A stretch of 64,000 bases of DNA from Afipia massiliensis (lineage in GTDB: Bacteria; Pseudomonadota; Alphaproteobacteria; Rhizobiales; Xanthobacteraceae). The translations under genes were made by a program, and so were the position numbers. This document shows, one piece after another, positions 37,592-47,809 of the stretch; within the stretch, counting starts at the first letter, position 1, and each line of letters starts with the position of its first letter. The stretch covers positions 248,001-312,000 of the forward strand of contig NZ_JACHIJ010000004.1 in assembly GCF_014203115.1 (NCBI RefSeq), in the 5' to 3' direction. Below the pieces are notes generated by a model. That model saw nothing but the letters and a program-made list of their open reading frames with translations, did no database searches and was not told the origin of the DNA.

Positions 37592-38041
37592 CTACTGCCG
37601 CGTCTCCGCGCGCGGCGAGGAATGGTGATGCGCGATCATCCATTTGCCCTCGCGTCTGACCACCAGCATGGTGAAGCGCGACGGCCGCGGCGTATCGTTC
37701 TCCGCCGCCCGGCTAAACGTATAGAGGCCGGTGCCGACCACAGCGTCGTCGTTGAGCACAATCGTATAGCGCTCGGTGATGACGTTCTTTCGTCCGCTGC
37801 CCGGCAGCGCCTCGAAGTATTTCTGAAGCCCTTCGGTTCCTTTCGAAACGATCGGGCTGGTGGTGCCGAGCAAAATGGCATCCGGCGTGTAAAGCTTCAC
37901 CAGCGCATCGCGGTCGTTGGCACTGTAGGTTGCCGACCAGCGGTCGATCACCGCATTCGCCTCCTCAGCCGGGCCGGCAATGACCAAGCCCGGAGCCATG
38001 ATCACCAGTATTGCGAAGAGTACGCGCGCGAAAGCCATCAT
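37592..38041 (-). CDS. Exported NTF2-like protein (SgcJ/DUF4440 type)
   Basis: 149 residues from ATG 38041, with GGAGG at five bases; a start at 38062 would place the ribosome site inside the gene. A signal peptide ends near GLVIAG. The mature part is an NTF2/SnoaL-like cone: EEANAVIDRWSATYSANDRDALVKLYTPDAILLGT, VSKGTEGLQKYFEAL, DDAVVGTGLYTFSR, FTMLVVRREGKWMIAHHHSS. The pattern fits the SgcJ/EcaC group. Likely a periplasmic ligand-binding or enzyme scaffold; no known role. Confidence 0.85.
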   Translation of the reverse strand: MMAFARVLFAILVIMAPGLVIAGPAEEANAVIDRWSATYSANDRDALVKLYTPDAILLGTTSPIVSKGTEGLQKYFEALPGSGRKNVITERYTIVLNDDAVVGTGLYTFSRAAENDTPRPSRFTMLVVRREGKWMIAHHHSSPRAETRQ

Positions 38042-38185
38042 CCTGACCTCCCTGTTCGACATACCGCGTCAATCTAGCACAGGCGGTGACGGGCGGCATC
38101 CACGCGCATAACCGCCATTACCTCGCACGTCATTGAATTCAGCGCCGGTCCTGCGCACAGTTCGACCCGCATGTGGGAGCCATCG

Positions 38186-39028
38186 ATGCTTGAGAAGACG
38201 CCTGAGACACACGTGAACGATACCGCCCATCCGTTCGACCGCGCCACGCAGGTCACCGCCGTGGACGGCCGCTGGCGCGGCACTGCCAGTGAAGACTATT
38301 TCGCGTTTGTCGGTCTGTTCGGCGGCGCCACCGCCGCGACCATGCTGCGCGCGATCATGGTGCAGCCGGAACGGATCGGCGATCCGCTGTCGGTCACCGT
38401 GAATCTGTGCGCGCCGGTGGCCGCTGGCGGCTTCGATCTCAGCGTCCGGCTGATGAAGGCGACCCGCTCGACGCAGCACTGGATGGTCGAACTGTTGCAA
38501 GACGGTGAGGTCGCGGCCTTCATAACTGCTGTGTTCGCGGTTCGCCGCCCCTCATGGTCACATCAGTCAGCGACGATGCCGGAGGCCCCTGCGTTCGACA
38601 CTATCAAACCGTTACCGGACAGCGGCATCGCAAATTGGGTGCGGCAGTATCAGTTTCGCTTCGTGGAGGGGATGCCAAGTTACAACAAGACACCGCACGA
38701 TGTGCCGGCGAGCGCCTATTCCAGGATGTGGCTCAGCGACACCACGCCCCGGCAGATCGATTTCCTGTCGCTGCTGTCGATGTCCGACACCTTCTTCGCG
38801 CGCATTTTCCATGTTCGCGGCACGATCGTGCCGATCGGCACTGTGTCGATGACGACAGCATTTCATGCCGACGCCGCCGATCTGGCCGCCGAGGACATCA
38901 CGATGGTGCTCGGCGCCGCCGACGCAAATGTCTTTCACAAGAGCTTCGCCGACCAGATCGGCCAGTTGTGGAGCCCGAGCGGACGCCTGCTCGCGACCAC
39001 CTCGCAGGCCGTGTATTTCAAGGCTTAG
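38186..39028 (+). CDS. Acyl-CoA thioesterase, double-hotdog family
   Basis: 280 residues from ATG 38186 with GGGAG seven bases ahead (a start at 38171 is poorer). Two hotdog halves. N-terminal half with YFAFVGLFGGATAATMLRAIMV and PLSVTVNLCAPVAAGGFDLSVRLMKATRSTQHWMVELLQDGEVAAFITAVFAVRRPSW; C-terminal half ending in ANVFHKSFADQIGQLWSPSGRLLATTSQAVYF, a TesB/4HBT_3 pattern. Substrate range unknown; hydrolysis of acyl-CoA is inferred from fold. It stands alone. Confidence 0.85.
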   Translation: MLEKTPETHVNDTAHPFDRATQVTAVDGRWRGTASEDYFAFVGLFGGATAATMLRAIMVQPERIGDPLSVTVNLCAPVAAGGFDLSVRLMKATRSTQHWMVELLQDGEVAAFITAVFAVRRPSWSHQSATMPEAPAFDTIKPLPDSGIANWVRQYQFRFVEGMPSYNKTPHDVPASAYSRMWLSDTTPRQIDFLSLLSMSDTFFARIFHVRGTIVPIGTVSMTTAFHADAADLAAEDITMVLGAADANVFHKSFADQIGQLWSPSGRLLATTSQAVYFKA

Positions 39029-39208
39029 AAGTCCGTCCCGTCTGCCGATGAGGGACGAATTGCCGCAGCGTGCCGCGGCGACAATCTGACTGTCACATTA
39101 CGCGTGCATGGTCCGGCCACCTGCTCGCGATCCGGCATTTGTGACTGCGGTCCCACCGCGATTTCCGGTTCTGACGGGCACGCTCACCAGCCCAACCGGA
39201 GATTTTCC

Positions 39209-40096
39209 ATGATCCAGAAATTGTCCCATCGTCTCGCGACGGTTGCCGTCGCCGTCGCAGCATCCATGGTTGCCTTCACCGCGCACGCCGAAATCGACAA
39301 CAGCTCGCTGTCCGCGCCGGGCTTCCGTCCGCATGTGCGCACCTTCGGTCTGGTCTACACGCTGCCCAAAGACGTGAACGACACCCTCGACCTGACCACC
39401 AAGGGCATGCTGCGCGAAAAGCTGCTCAACGCAAAGCTCGAAGACGAGGCCGCACGGCACAACATTCCGCACGTGACGGTGGTGCATATCCACAACGCCG
39501 ACGCCACCACGCCTGACAAAATGCTGAAGGCGCTGCCCAAGCTGCCGGGCGTTCTCAACGTCACCCTGAAGAAGTTCTACACCACCGAAGCCGCCAAGGG
39601 CGCTGGTCAGCCGTGGTGGCTCGATCTCGGCATCGTCAAGGAAGGTGCGGACTTTGAAGCCATGATGGCGTTCAACACCACCGCCACCGCCGCGCTCGCG
39701 CCGCTGCGCGACGGCCCGCTGCCGCGCTGCACGGGACCGGTTTACGCCGCCATGAGCGACGCCGCCAAGGACCTTGTGAAGACGGTCGGCGTCAGCGGCG
39801 TCAACGTGGTGAAGGACGGCAAGGAGCTGCGCTCGCACAATCCGCACAACACGATGGTCTACAGCAACGTGAAATTCTCGCCGGACCTGCAGAAGGACAT
39901 GGATCAAACCGCAACCGAGTTCAACCAGATCCTGCCCGACGGCATCCCGGTCTCGTTCAAGACCATCTCCATTGTCGAGCTGGGCTTTGCCGGAAACGTG
40001 CTGCGCGAAGTCTACCGCATCGACCTTCAGAACGGTGCGATCCTGAACGTCGCCAGCGGCAAAACCACGGGCACCACCACCGCGACCGCGCGCTGA
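39209..40096 (+). CDS. Exported protein resembling 2H phosphoesterases
   Basis: 295 residues from ATG 39209, preceded by CGGAG; open frame to 39104 is not needed. Signal peptide cleaves after TAHA (residue 27). The mature part has two His-x-Thr motifs, H88-V-T90 in IPHVTVVHIH and H213-N-T215 in NPHNTMVYS, each followed by alternating hydrophobics, and a central helix-strand unit with WWLDLGIV. That order matches the 2H superfamily (RNA ligase/CPDase-like). A 2H enzyme in the periplasm would be unusual. I am not certain of this; it could be an unrelated exported protein with a chance pattern. Confidence 0.75.
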   Translation: MIQKLSHRLATVAVAVAASMVAFTAHAEIDNSSLSAPGFRPHVRTFGLVYTLPKDVNDTLDLTTKGMLREKLLNAKLEDEAARHNIPHVTVVHIHNADATTPDKMLKALPKLPGVLNVTLKKFYTTEAAKGAGQPWWLDLGIVKEGADFEAMMAFNTTATAALAPLRDGPLPRCTGPVYAAMSDAAKDLVKTVGVSGVNVVKDGKELRSHNPHNTMVYSNVKFSPDLQKDMDQTATEFNQILPDGIPVSFKTISIVELGFAGNVLREVYRIDLQNGAILNVASGKTTGTTTATAR

Positions 40097-40941
40097 GTTT
40101 CAGGCGTCTCGACACGTCTCGCAAATAGTAAGGGCGGCTCGATGAGCCGCCCTTTCCAATTCAAGCAACGTCCGGTCAGCGCGGATAGACCGGCGCGCAA
40201 ACCGTCTGTCCACCGGCAAGGCGCTCGACGGTAACGTAAAACCGCCTTGAGCCGCGCGGCGGTGAGCACCTCGGACGGTGTTCCCTGCGCGACGATCACC
40301 CCGTCCTGCATCAGCGCGACCTGGCTCGCCACGGCAAAGGCCTGATCGGGATCGTGGGTCGAGAGAATGACGCCGGTGCCGCGCGCCGCAAGCTTGCGGA
40401 TTTCCGCCAGCACCGCGACCTGATTGCCGAAGTCGAGGCTCGCTGTCGGTTCATCCATCACAATCAGGCGGGCGGCCTGCGCCATCGCCCGCGCCACGAT
40501 CACCAGCTGGCGCTGCCCGCCCGACAGCGTCGTCACCTCGCGCGCCGCCAGCTCGGCAATGCCAAGTTCGGCAAGTGACTCCTGCGCGATGGTCCTGTCT
40601 TCAACTGTCGGCGCAGCGAACACGCCGCGATGCGCAACGCGGCCCATCAGAACCAGATCGGACACTGTGTAGGGAAACGCCGTGTCCTGCGCCTGCGGCA
40701 CATAGGCGATGCGGCGCGCGATTTCCGCGCGCGGCAAACCGGCCAGCGCATCGCCGCCGAGCGTAACGCCGCCGCCCTGCGGCCGCAGCAGGCCAAGCAG
40801 CGTCTTGAACAGCGTGGTCTTGCCGCACCCGTTCGGCCCCAGCAGACACAGCACTTCGCCGACCTCAATGCTCAGATTCAGACCAGTCCCCACCGGCCGC
40901 TCGGGATACCCGAATGCGAGATCGTGGGCTGTGAGGCGCAT
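40027..40941 (-). CDS. Orphan ABC transporter ATP-binding protein, frameshifted C-terminus
   Basis: 304 residues from ATG 40941. Iron/siderophore/cobalamin type ATPase: Walker A GPNGCGKTT, Q-loop YVPQAQD, signature LSGGQRQLV, Walker B LIVMDEPTASLD, His in LSTHDPDQA. After ARLKAV the frame changes: reading one base later gives VERLAGGQTVCAPVYPR and a stop at 40176, the expected family ending. As it stands the frame runs on to 40027, across terminator 1 and into the 3' end of the opposite gene. No permease or binding protein is adjacent. Probably a decaying gene; the core motifs remain intact, so activity is not excluded. Confidence 0.8.
   Translation of the reverse strand: MRLTAHDLAFGYPERPVGTGLNLSIEVGEVLCLLGPNGCGKTTLFKTLLGLLRPQGGGVTLGGDALAGLPRAEIARRIAYVPQAQDTAFPYTVSDLVLMGRVAHRGVFAAPTVEDRTIAQESLAELGIAELAAREVTTLSGGQRQLVIVARAMAQAARLIVMDEPTASLDFGNQVAVLAEIRKLAARGTGVILSTHDPDQAFAVASQVALMQDGVIVAQGTPSEVLTAARLKAVLRYRRAPCRWTDGLRAGLSALTGRCLNWKGRLIEPPLLFARRVETPETQRAVAVVVPVVLPLATFRIAPF
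40128..40153. terminator. Terminator 1, between the 2H-like gene and the ABC ATPase
   Basis: GGGCGGCTC (40130-40138), loop GAT, GAGCCGCCC (40142-40150), then TTT. Convergent position, so it can serve both strands. It is almost identical, including flanks, to the hairpin at 41236-41257. Confidence 0.8.
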
Positions 40942-40950
40942 CACATCGGG

Positions 40951-41211
40951 GTGAAGAATGCTGATATCGGCATTGGCATCGGCATCGATTGCGGCCAGAC
41001 CAACTTCGGCGAATTCGGCCACGCCCACCGCGATCTGACGGCGATCGGCACCGTGGTGAACCGCGCGGCCCGGGCGCAGGCCGCCGCGAAAGCCGGCGAG
41101 ATTCTTGTGACCGGCGCGGTGCGCGACCGCGTCGGCGACATGGTGTCCGGCGACGGAAATAATTATGCGCTGAAAGGCTTCCAGCAGCCGGTGAGGCTTT
41201 TCTCCGCCTGA
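40951..41211 (+). pseudogene. Adenylate/guanylate cyclase, C-terminal remnant
   Basis: In frame from 40951: VKNADIGIGIGIDCGQTNFGEF, then RDLTAIGTVVNRAARAQAAAKAGEILVT and a stop at 41211. This is the last part of a class III nucleotide cyclase catalytic domain: the G(D/N)FG-type strand, the substrate/transition-state region TAIGTVVNRAAR, and AGEILVT. The first half, with both metal-binding Asp, is missing. The homology begins ten bases from the divergent ABC ATPase start, so the break is within 40942-40960. Not functional as a cyclase. Confidence 0.8.
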
Positions 41212-41231
41212 AAGGCAACGCGCGATCCAAC

Positions 41232-41262
41232 AAAAAGGGCGGCCCGATGAGCCGCCCTTTCT
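41232..41262. terminator. Terminator 2, between the cyclase remnant and pckA
   Basis: AAAAAGGGCGGCCCGATGAG and its continuation GCCGCCCTTTCT form a stem of about nine pairs with one mismatch and loop GAT, with A-run and T-run on the two sides. Between the stop of the cyclase remnant (41211) and that of pckA (41288). Confidence 0.8.
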
Positions 41263-41287
41263 GATTCACATATGCTAGTCGAAGCGA

Positions 41288-42904
<1,617 letters not shown>

Positions 42905-43282
42905 TTTCAGAATCTCCCACAAAGACCGCGTATCGTTTCGCGCGGCTTATCGCCAAACGCCCCTGTCGCGGATGCCGGGGATCATAGCTCCCGGGCCTCA
43001 ATCCGGCGACTTATTAGTGGGCAACGCCCGGCTTGCCAAGTCGATCCGTCATAAAGCGGTAAAGATCGCCGGGACCGGCGAAAACAGGTTGGATTTCACT
43101 GGCTTGGCTGCCCCCTTTGCGTGGCCCGGCCATCACCCCTAGGCTTGCCGCAGCGCAGCACTGGCGGACGGCGCGGCGCGATGCCGCTGGAGGGCGACCT
43201 TGTTCCCGTCGCCGCGCGTCGATGTAATCAGGCCATAACTGCGCGTGTTCGCGCGCGGGAACGGCAGCACGGGGAGCGTCTG
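42905..43282. other. Divergent intergenic region between pckA and the exported RidA
   Basis: 378 bases without a gene. It must hold both promoters, but I see no good -35/-10 pair. GTTCGCGCGCGGGAAC at 43247-43262 is a short palindrome that could be an operator or chance in GC-rich DNA. No repeat of the families seen elsewhere. Confidence 0.4.
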
Positions 43283-43732
43283 ATGCGCAAGTGTTTGAGC
43301 ATTGTGTCGAGCGTTATGATGTTGGCGATGGCAGGGATGGCCCACGCCCAAGAGAAGAAAGTGATTGCAACGCCGGATGCGCCGCCAGCGATCGGGCCGT
43401 ATTCGCAGGCCATTCGCGCCGGCAAGACCGTGTATCTGGCCGGACAGGTTTCGATCGATCCGAAGACCAAGCAGTTCGTCAACGGCACCATCGAAGAACA
43501 GACCAAAATGGCGCTCGACAATCTGAAAGCCGTGCTCGCGGCCGACGGCCTGACGATGGATCACGTCGTCTCGACCGGCGTGTTTCTGAAAGACCTGAAC
43601 GAGTTCGGAAAGATGAACGGGGTCTATGGCACGTATTTCAAGAATGCGCCGCCAGCCCGCGCCACAGTCGAGGTCGCGCGGCTGCCGCTGGATGCGCGTG
43701 TCGAAATTTCCGCCATCGCCGTGCATCCGTAG
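43283..43732 (+). CDS. RidA family protein with signal peptide
   Basis: 149 residues from ATG 43283, with GGGGAG seven bases ahead. A clear signal peptide MRKCLSIVSSVMMLAMAGMAHA precedes a full RidA domain: PPAIGPYSQAIRAGKTVYLAGQVSIDP, TKMALDNLKAVLAADGL, VVSTGVFLKDLNEFGKMN, and the end PPARATVEVARLPLDARVEISAIA. Here the PARA motif with the substrate-binding Arg is retained, unlike the RidA at 6798. RidA normally acts in cytoplasm on enamines from PLP enzymes; a periplasmic one has an unknown purpose. An open frame extends to 43121 but lacks support. Confidence 0.9.
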   Translation: MRKCLSIVSSVMMLAMAGMAHAQEKKVIATPDAPPAIGPYSQAIRAGKTVYLAGQVSIDPKTKQFVNGTIEEQTKMALDNLKAVLAADGLTMDHVVSTGVFLKDLNEFGKMNGVYGTYFKNAPPARATVEVARLPLDARVEISAIAVHP

Positions 43733-43764
43733 CCGACTGCTGCACCGCTCGGGCAGGCTTCTTG

Positions 43765-44505
43765 TTACACGCCTGCCCGCGCCCGGTCGGCCAGGGTCTT
43801 CAGGGCTTGCCGCAATGCGCCCGGCGTGACGATCCGCTCGGGAAAATCGAGCCGAAGCGTGCGCCGGTCGTCCTGCAGGTCGAGGCCCTGCGGATCACAG
43901 CCGGTGCAGCGCCAAGAACTTTCTCGAGTGCCTTCCGTGGCGCCAAGCAATTTCGCGTAAAGATTCATCGTGTCCGTGTGATCCGCATTCATGTGCGCGA
44001 CGATATCCGGCTCGGCTTCAAGGAGCGCCTCCGCGCCGGCCAGATCGGTGAGGAAATCGCGCGGCGCGAGATCGACGATGCGGCCGAACCCCGCCACCAG
44101 ATGCACGCCGCATGGCCTGATCCGGAAAAACGAAAAATCGCGAAAGCCCGCGAAGTCCTCGGCTGACGGATGCGCCGCGAGATAGCGCCGCTTCAGGAGT
44201 TCAGCATCGTCCTTTGCTTCTTCGGCGGTCCCCGCGAGCATGATGCGCGCACCCTCCAGCGGATCGCCCGGCGCGCGTTCGTCCAGCATCAGCGAGACGC
44301 GCGGATCGTTCAGGATATTTTTGGTGTGAACCGCCAGCCGCGAGATCAGCAGGATCGGCATTCCATCCGGCAGCGAGGCGATGGCGACCAGCGAGCAATA
44401 GGGATCTCCACTCTGCGGCATAAGCGTCGCCAGCGCCCCCTGACGGGAGCGCGCGAGCAGCGAGCGGGTCAGGTCAGCCGGTTTGACGGTAGCGGAGGGG
44501 TCCAT
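43765..44505 (-). CDS. HugZ-like haem oxygenase/pyridoxamine oxidase-fold protein
   Basis: 246 residues. Split-barrel FMN-binding-like domain first (SRQGALATLMPQSGDPYCSLVAIASLPDGMPILLISRLAVHTKNILNDPRVSLML), then ARIMLAGTAEEAKDDAELLKRRYLAAHPSAEDFAGFRDFSFFRI, then a DUF2470 domain (IVAHMNADHTDTMNLYAKLLG), which is the HugZ arrangement. HugZ degrades haem; paralogues without this activity exist, so I leave the symbol empty. It shares its convergent gap with the exported RidA; an inverted repeat GGGCAGGC...GCCTGCCC spans the stop. Confidence 0.88.
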   Translation of the reverse strand: MDPSATVKPADLTRSLLARSRQGALATLMPQSGDPYCSLVAIASLPDGMPILLISRLAVHTKNILNDPRVSLMLDERAPGDPLEGARIMLAGTAEEAKDDAELLKRRYLAAHPSAEDFAGFRDFSFFRIRPCGVHLVAGFGRIVDLAPRDFLTDLAGAEALLEAEPDIVAHMNADHTDTMNLYAKLLGATEGTRESSWRCTGCDPQGLDLQDDRRTLRLDFPERIVTPGALRQALKTLADRARAGV

Positions 44506-44551
44506 TTATCTTCCTGATTTCATTGGTTAACGGGCTTTTTTACGCCAAAAA

Positions 44552-44563
44552 GGGTTATAACCC
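44552..44563. promoter_or_regulatory. Perfect palindrome ahead of chvI
   Basis: GGGTTATAACCC, 12 bases, in the 230-base gap between HugZ and chvI. It may be an operator or the edge of a promoter (TTATAA as -10). I can assign no regulator. Confidence 0.3.
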
Positions 44564-44734
44564 GGAACAATCGCCTTATATAACCGTCAAGTTCCAGTCG
44601 GTATCCGGATCAGGAACTCGGTCACATTTCAGCCCAGCTTGCATTGCTCGTTGGCATGCGGACCACCGCCTTATTTCACGGCATCCGATTTGCCGGTCAG
44701 TACGCCCACAACACTCGATTTGGAAAGCAGGCTC

Positions 44735-45436
44735 ATGCCCACAATCGCCCTGGTCGATGACGACCGCAACATTCTCACGTCGGTCTCGATCGCGCTGGAA
44801 GCCGAAGGCTACCGGATCATGACCTATACGGATGGCGCGTCGGCTCTCGACGGGTTCAAGACGAGCCCGCCGGATCTCGCGATCCTCGACATCAAGATGC
44901 CGCGCATGGACGGCATGGAAACGCTGCGCCGCCTGCGCCAGAAGTCCGATCTGCCGGTGATCTTTCTCACCTCGAAGGATGAGGAAATCGACGAACTGTT
45001 CGGCCTGAAAATGGGTGCGGACGATTTCATCCGCAAACCGTTCTCGCAGCGCCTGCTAGTCGAGCGCGTCAAGGCCGTGCTGCGGCGCGCAGTGCCGAAA
45101 GATCCGGCCGCCGCGCCGAAGGAACTGGACGCCAAGGCGCTGGAGCGCGGCCTGCTGCGCATGGACCCGGAACGTCACACCTGCACCTGGAAGAACGAGC
45201 CGGTGACGCTGACGGTCACCGAGTTCCTGATCCTGCAGGCGCTGGCCACCCGCCCCGGCGTGGTGAAAAGCCGCAATGCGCTGATGGACGCGGCCTATGA
45301 CGATCAGGTCTATGTCGATGACCGGACCATCGACAGCCACATCAAGCGCCTGCGCAAGAAGTTCAAGGCGGCCGACGACGATTTCGAGATGATCGAAACC
45401 TTGTACGGCGTCGGTTACCGGTTCAAGGAAACCTGA
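44735..45436 (+). CDS. chvI: ChvI-type response regulator
   Basis: 233 residues from ATG 44735; a frame to 44639 is open but not used. OmpR/PhoB-type: receiver domain with DDD at 8-10, phospho-acceptor Asp52 in [13 protein letters not shown], conserved Thr and Lys in FLTSKD and FIRKPF; DNA-binding winged helix from about residue 145 ([62 protein letters not shown]). The [12 protein letters not shown] and [12 protein letters not shown] motifs are those of ChvI, which controls envelope and acid-response genes. Cognate chvG follows. Confidence 0.95.
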   Translation: MPTIALVDDDRNILTSVSIALEAEGYRIMTYTDGASALDGFKTSPPDLAILDIKMPRMDGMETLRRLRQKSDLPVIFLTSKDEEIDELFGLKMGADDFIRKPFSQRLLVERVKAVLRRAVPKDPAAAPKELDAKALERGLLRMDPERHTCTWKNEPVTLTVTEFLILQALATRPGVVKSRNALMDAAYDDQVYVDDRTIDSHIKRLRKKFKAADDDFEMIETLYGVGYRFKET

Positions 45437-45536
45437 CCGTTCGGCATGCGCCACGGTCTAGGGCCCGACGGGTCACCCGCATGCCGGTTGGTGCTATAAG
45501 AAGCCGACCGCGAACCAACAATCGGGCGTTTAGCCA

Positions 45537-47366
45537 TTGCTTGATCGAACGCAACACGATCACGACGACGATGCCGACGTTGGCGCACCGCCGCTCGCTC
45601 CGGTCACCGATGCGCCGTCCGCATCGGACGCCGGAACCGCGAGGCGGGGCTGGAGCAGCCCTGTCGAACTGGTCAGGCGCGCCGGGCGCTATCTCGCCGC
45701 ACTGACGTTTTCGAGCCTCACGCGCCGCATCGTCGTCCTCAACCTGATCGGCCTGTTCGCGATGCTGGCGGGCATCCTGTATCTGTCGCAGTTCCGCGCC
45801 GGACTGATCGACGCGCGCGCGCAGAGCTTGCTGGTGCAGGCCGAAATCATTGCGGGTGCAATCGCGGCCTCGGCCACCGTCGAGACCAACGCCATCACCG
45901 TCGATCCAGAACGGCTGCTCGATCTGAAGCCCGGCGAGACCTACGGCCCAAGCGATGAAATCCTCAGCAACATCGACTTCCCGATCAATCCCGAGCGCGT
46001 CGCGCCGGTGCTGCGGCGGCTGATCTCGCCGACCAAGACCCGCGCGCGGATTTACGATCGCGACGGCGTGCTCACCCTCGACAGCCGTAATCTTTACGGC
46101 CGCGGCGATGTGATGCGCTTCGAACTGGCGCCGCCCAACGCCGAAAAGCCGGGCTTCGCCGAAAGAACCATGATCGCGATCCGCACCTGGCTCAATCGCG
46201 GCGACCTGCCACCGTATCGCGAACTGGGACCGGAGAACGGCAACGGCTATCAGGAAGTCCAGCAGGCGCTGGACGGCCGCAAGGCCAGCATGGTGCGGAT
46301 CAACGACCGCGGCGAAGTCATCGTGTCGGTGTCGGTGCCGGTGCAGCGTTTCCGCGCGGTCCACGGCGCGCTGATGCTGTCGACCCAGGGCGACGACATC
46401 GACCAGATGGTGACCGCCGAGCGGCTCGCGATCCTCAAGGTGTTCGGCATCGCGTCGGGCGTGATGATCCTGCTGTCGCTGCTGCTCGCAAGCACCATCG
46501 CCGGCCCGATGCGCCGCCTCGCCGACAGCGCCGAGCGGGTCCGCCGCCGCACCAAGACCCGCGTGGAAATTCCGGACTTCTCGTCGCGCGGCGACGAGAT
46601 CGGCCATCTGTCGCGCGCGCTGCGTGACATGACCGGCGCGCTCTACAACCGCATCGAAGGCATCGAGCGCTTCGCCGCCGACGTCGCGCATGAACTGAAG
46701 AACCCGCTGACGTCGATGCGCTCCGCCGTCGAGACGCTGCCGCTGGCGCGATCCGACGACAGCCGTTCGCGGCTACTGGCCGTCATCGAACACGACGTGC
46801 GCAGGCTCGATCGGCTGATCTCCGATATTTCCGATGCCAGCCGCCTCGACGCCGAGTTGCAGCGGCAGGACATGGAGCCGGTGGACGTGCGCCGCCTGCT
46901 CAACACGCTGGTCTCGGTCGCCAACGAAACCCAGCACGGCACCGACGTTACGGTGGAGGTCCGGTTCGAGGGCCGCCCGAACGATACGTTCTCGGTGCCC
47001 GGACATGACTCGCGGCTCGGTCAGGTGATTGCGAATCTCCTGAGCAACGCGCAGTCGTTCTCACATCCGGGCAGCAAGGTGCGCATCGTCTGCCGCCGCC
47101 TGAAATCCGAGATCGAAATCGTGATCGACGATGACGGCGCCGGCATCCGGCCCGGCGCGCTCGAGAAAATTTTCGAGCGCTTTTACACCGATCGTCCGGC
47201 GCAGGGCTTCGGACAGAACTCCGGCCTCGGACTGTCGATCTCCAAGCAGATTGTCGAGGCCCATGGCGGACGCATCTGGGCGGAAAATCGTCCCGGTCCG
47301 ATCGACGCCGAAGGCGACGCGCGCATCGCCGGCGCGCGCTTCACGGTCCGGCTGCCCGCCATATGA
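45537..47366 (+). CDS. chvG: ChvG-type sensor histidine kinase
   Basis: 609 residues. The first usable start after an in-frame stop (TAG 45531) is TTG 45537 with a poor ribosome site; no ATG or GTG occurs before the first membrane helix, so the start remains uncertain. Two membrane segments (about 60-82 and 305-325) enclose a periplasmic sensor domain. HAMP follows, then DHp with His385 in ADVAHELKNPLTSM and the ATPase domain (N box LLSNAQSF, DDDGAGIRPGALEKIFERFYTDRP, GLGLSISKQIVEAHGG). In relatives ChvG responds to acid or envelope stress and is repressed by ExoR; no exoR is in the window. Confidence 0.95.
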   Translation: MLDRTQHDHDDDADVGAPPLAPVTDAPSASDAGTARRGWSSPVELVRRAGRYLAALTFSSLTRRIVVLNLIGLFAMLAGILYLSQFRAGLIDARAQSLLVQAEIIAGAIAASATVETNAITVDPERLLDLKPGETYGPSDEILSNIDFPINPERVAPVLRRLISPTKTRARIYDRDGVLTLDSRNLYGRGDVMRFELAPPNAEKPGFAERTMIAIRTWLNRGDLPPYRELGPENGNGYQEVQQALDGRKASMVRINDRGEVIVSVSVPVQRFRAVHGALMLSTQGDDIDQMVTAERLAILKVFGIASGVMILLSLLLASTIAGPMRRLADSAERVRRRTKTRVEIPDFSSRGDEIGHLSRALRDMTGALYNRIEGIERFAADVAHELKNPLTSMRSAVETLPLARSDDSRSRLLAVIEHDVRRLDRLISDISDASRLDAELQRQDMEPVDVRRLLNTLVSVANETQHGTDVTVEVRFEGRPNDTFSVPGHDSRLGQVIANLLSNAQSFSHPGSKVRIVCRRLKSEIEIVIDDDGAGIRPGALEKIFERFYTDRPAQGFGQNSGLGLSISKQIVEAHGGRIWAENRPGPIDAEGDARIAGARFTVRLPAI

Positions 47367-47809
47367 GCACAGGCGGTGACGCAAGCATCCATGCCTCGGC
47401 GGTGCTGGTCGGCGATCGGGGCATCCTGATTCGCGGCCCCTCGGGGTCCGGAAAATCCCGGCTGGCGTTCGATCTGATCCTCGCGGGGGGTGCAGGACAG
47501 ATCCCGGCTGTAACCCTGATCGGCGATGACCGCGTTCGCCTGACGGTCGCCAATGGCAGGCTCGTCGTGCAGGGCGTGCCTGAACTGGCCGGAATGATCG
47601 AAATCCGCGGGCTCGGGATCAGGACCATCAGCCACGCCGCCGAAGCCTCCGTGGCGGTGGTGATCGACCTCGATGCCGCCGACGCGGAGCGCCTTCCGCC
47701 GCCGCAAACCCTGAAAACACAGGTTTCGGGGCTGGAAATCCCGCGAATCCCGGTCGGCCGGGGGTATGCCGCCCTGCCCCTGGTTTTGGCCTTCCTTACG
47801 ACAGTTTAA
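47363..47809 (+). CDS. hprK: HPr kinase/phosphorylase, short alphaproteobacterial form
   Basis: 148 residues, about half the length of the Firmicute enzyme; only the catalytic C-terminal domain is present. Walker A RGPSGSGKSRLAFDLI at 24-39, then VTLIGDDRVRL with the catalytic Asp/HPr contact region, and PELAGMIEIRGLGI, the HprK signature. It phosphorylates a serine of HPr; the downstream HPr keeps the target. Starts within the chvG stop (four-base overlap), so the two are coupled. Confidence 0.93.
   Translation: MSTGGDASIHASAVLVGDRGILIRGPSGSGKSRLAFDLILAGGAGQIPAVTLIGDDRVRLTVANGRLVVQGVPELAGMIEIRGLGIRTISHAAEASVAVVIDLDAADAERLPPPQTLKTQVSGLEIPRIPVGRGYAALPLVLAFLTTV

Noticed and set aside
43247-43262. 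GTTCGCGCGCGGGAAC as an SOS or other operator
   Set aside because: Spacing does not fit GTTC-N7-GTTC, it is an inverted not direct repeat, and such GC palindromes arise easily here.
43750-43783. GGGCAGGC...GCCTGCCC hairpin as terminator
   Set aside because: It has no T-run and overlaps the stop of the HugZ gene; kept only as a remark.
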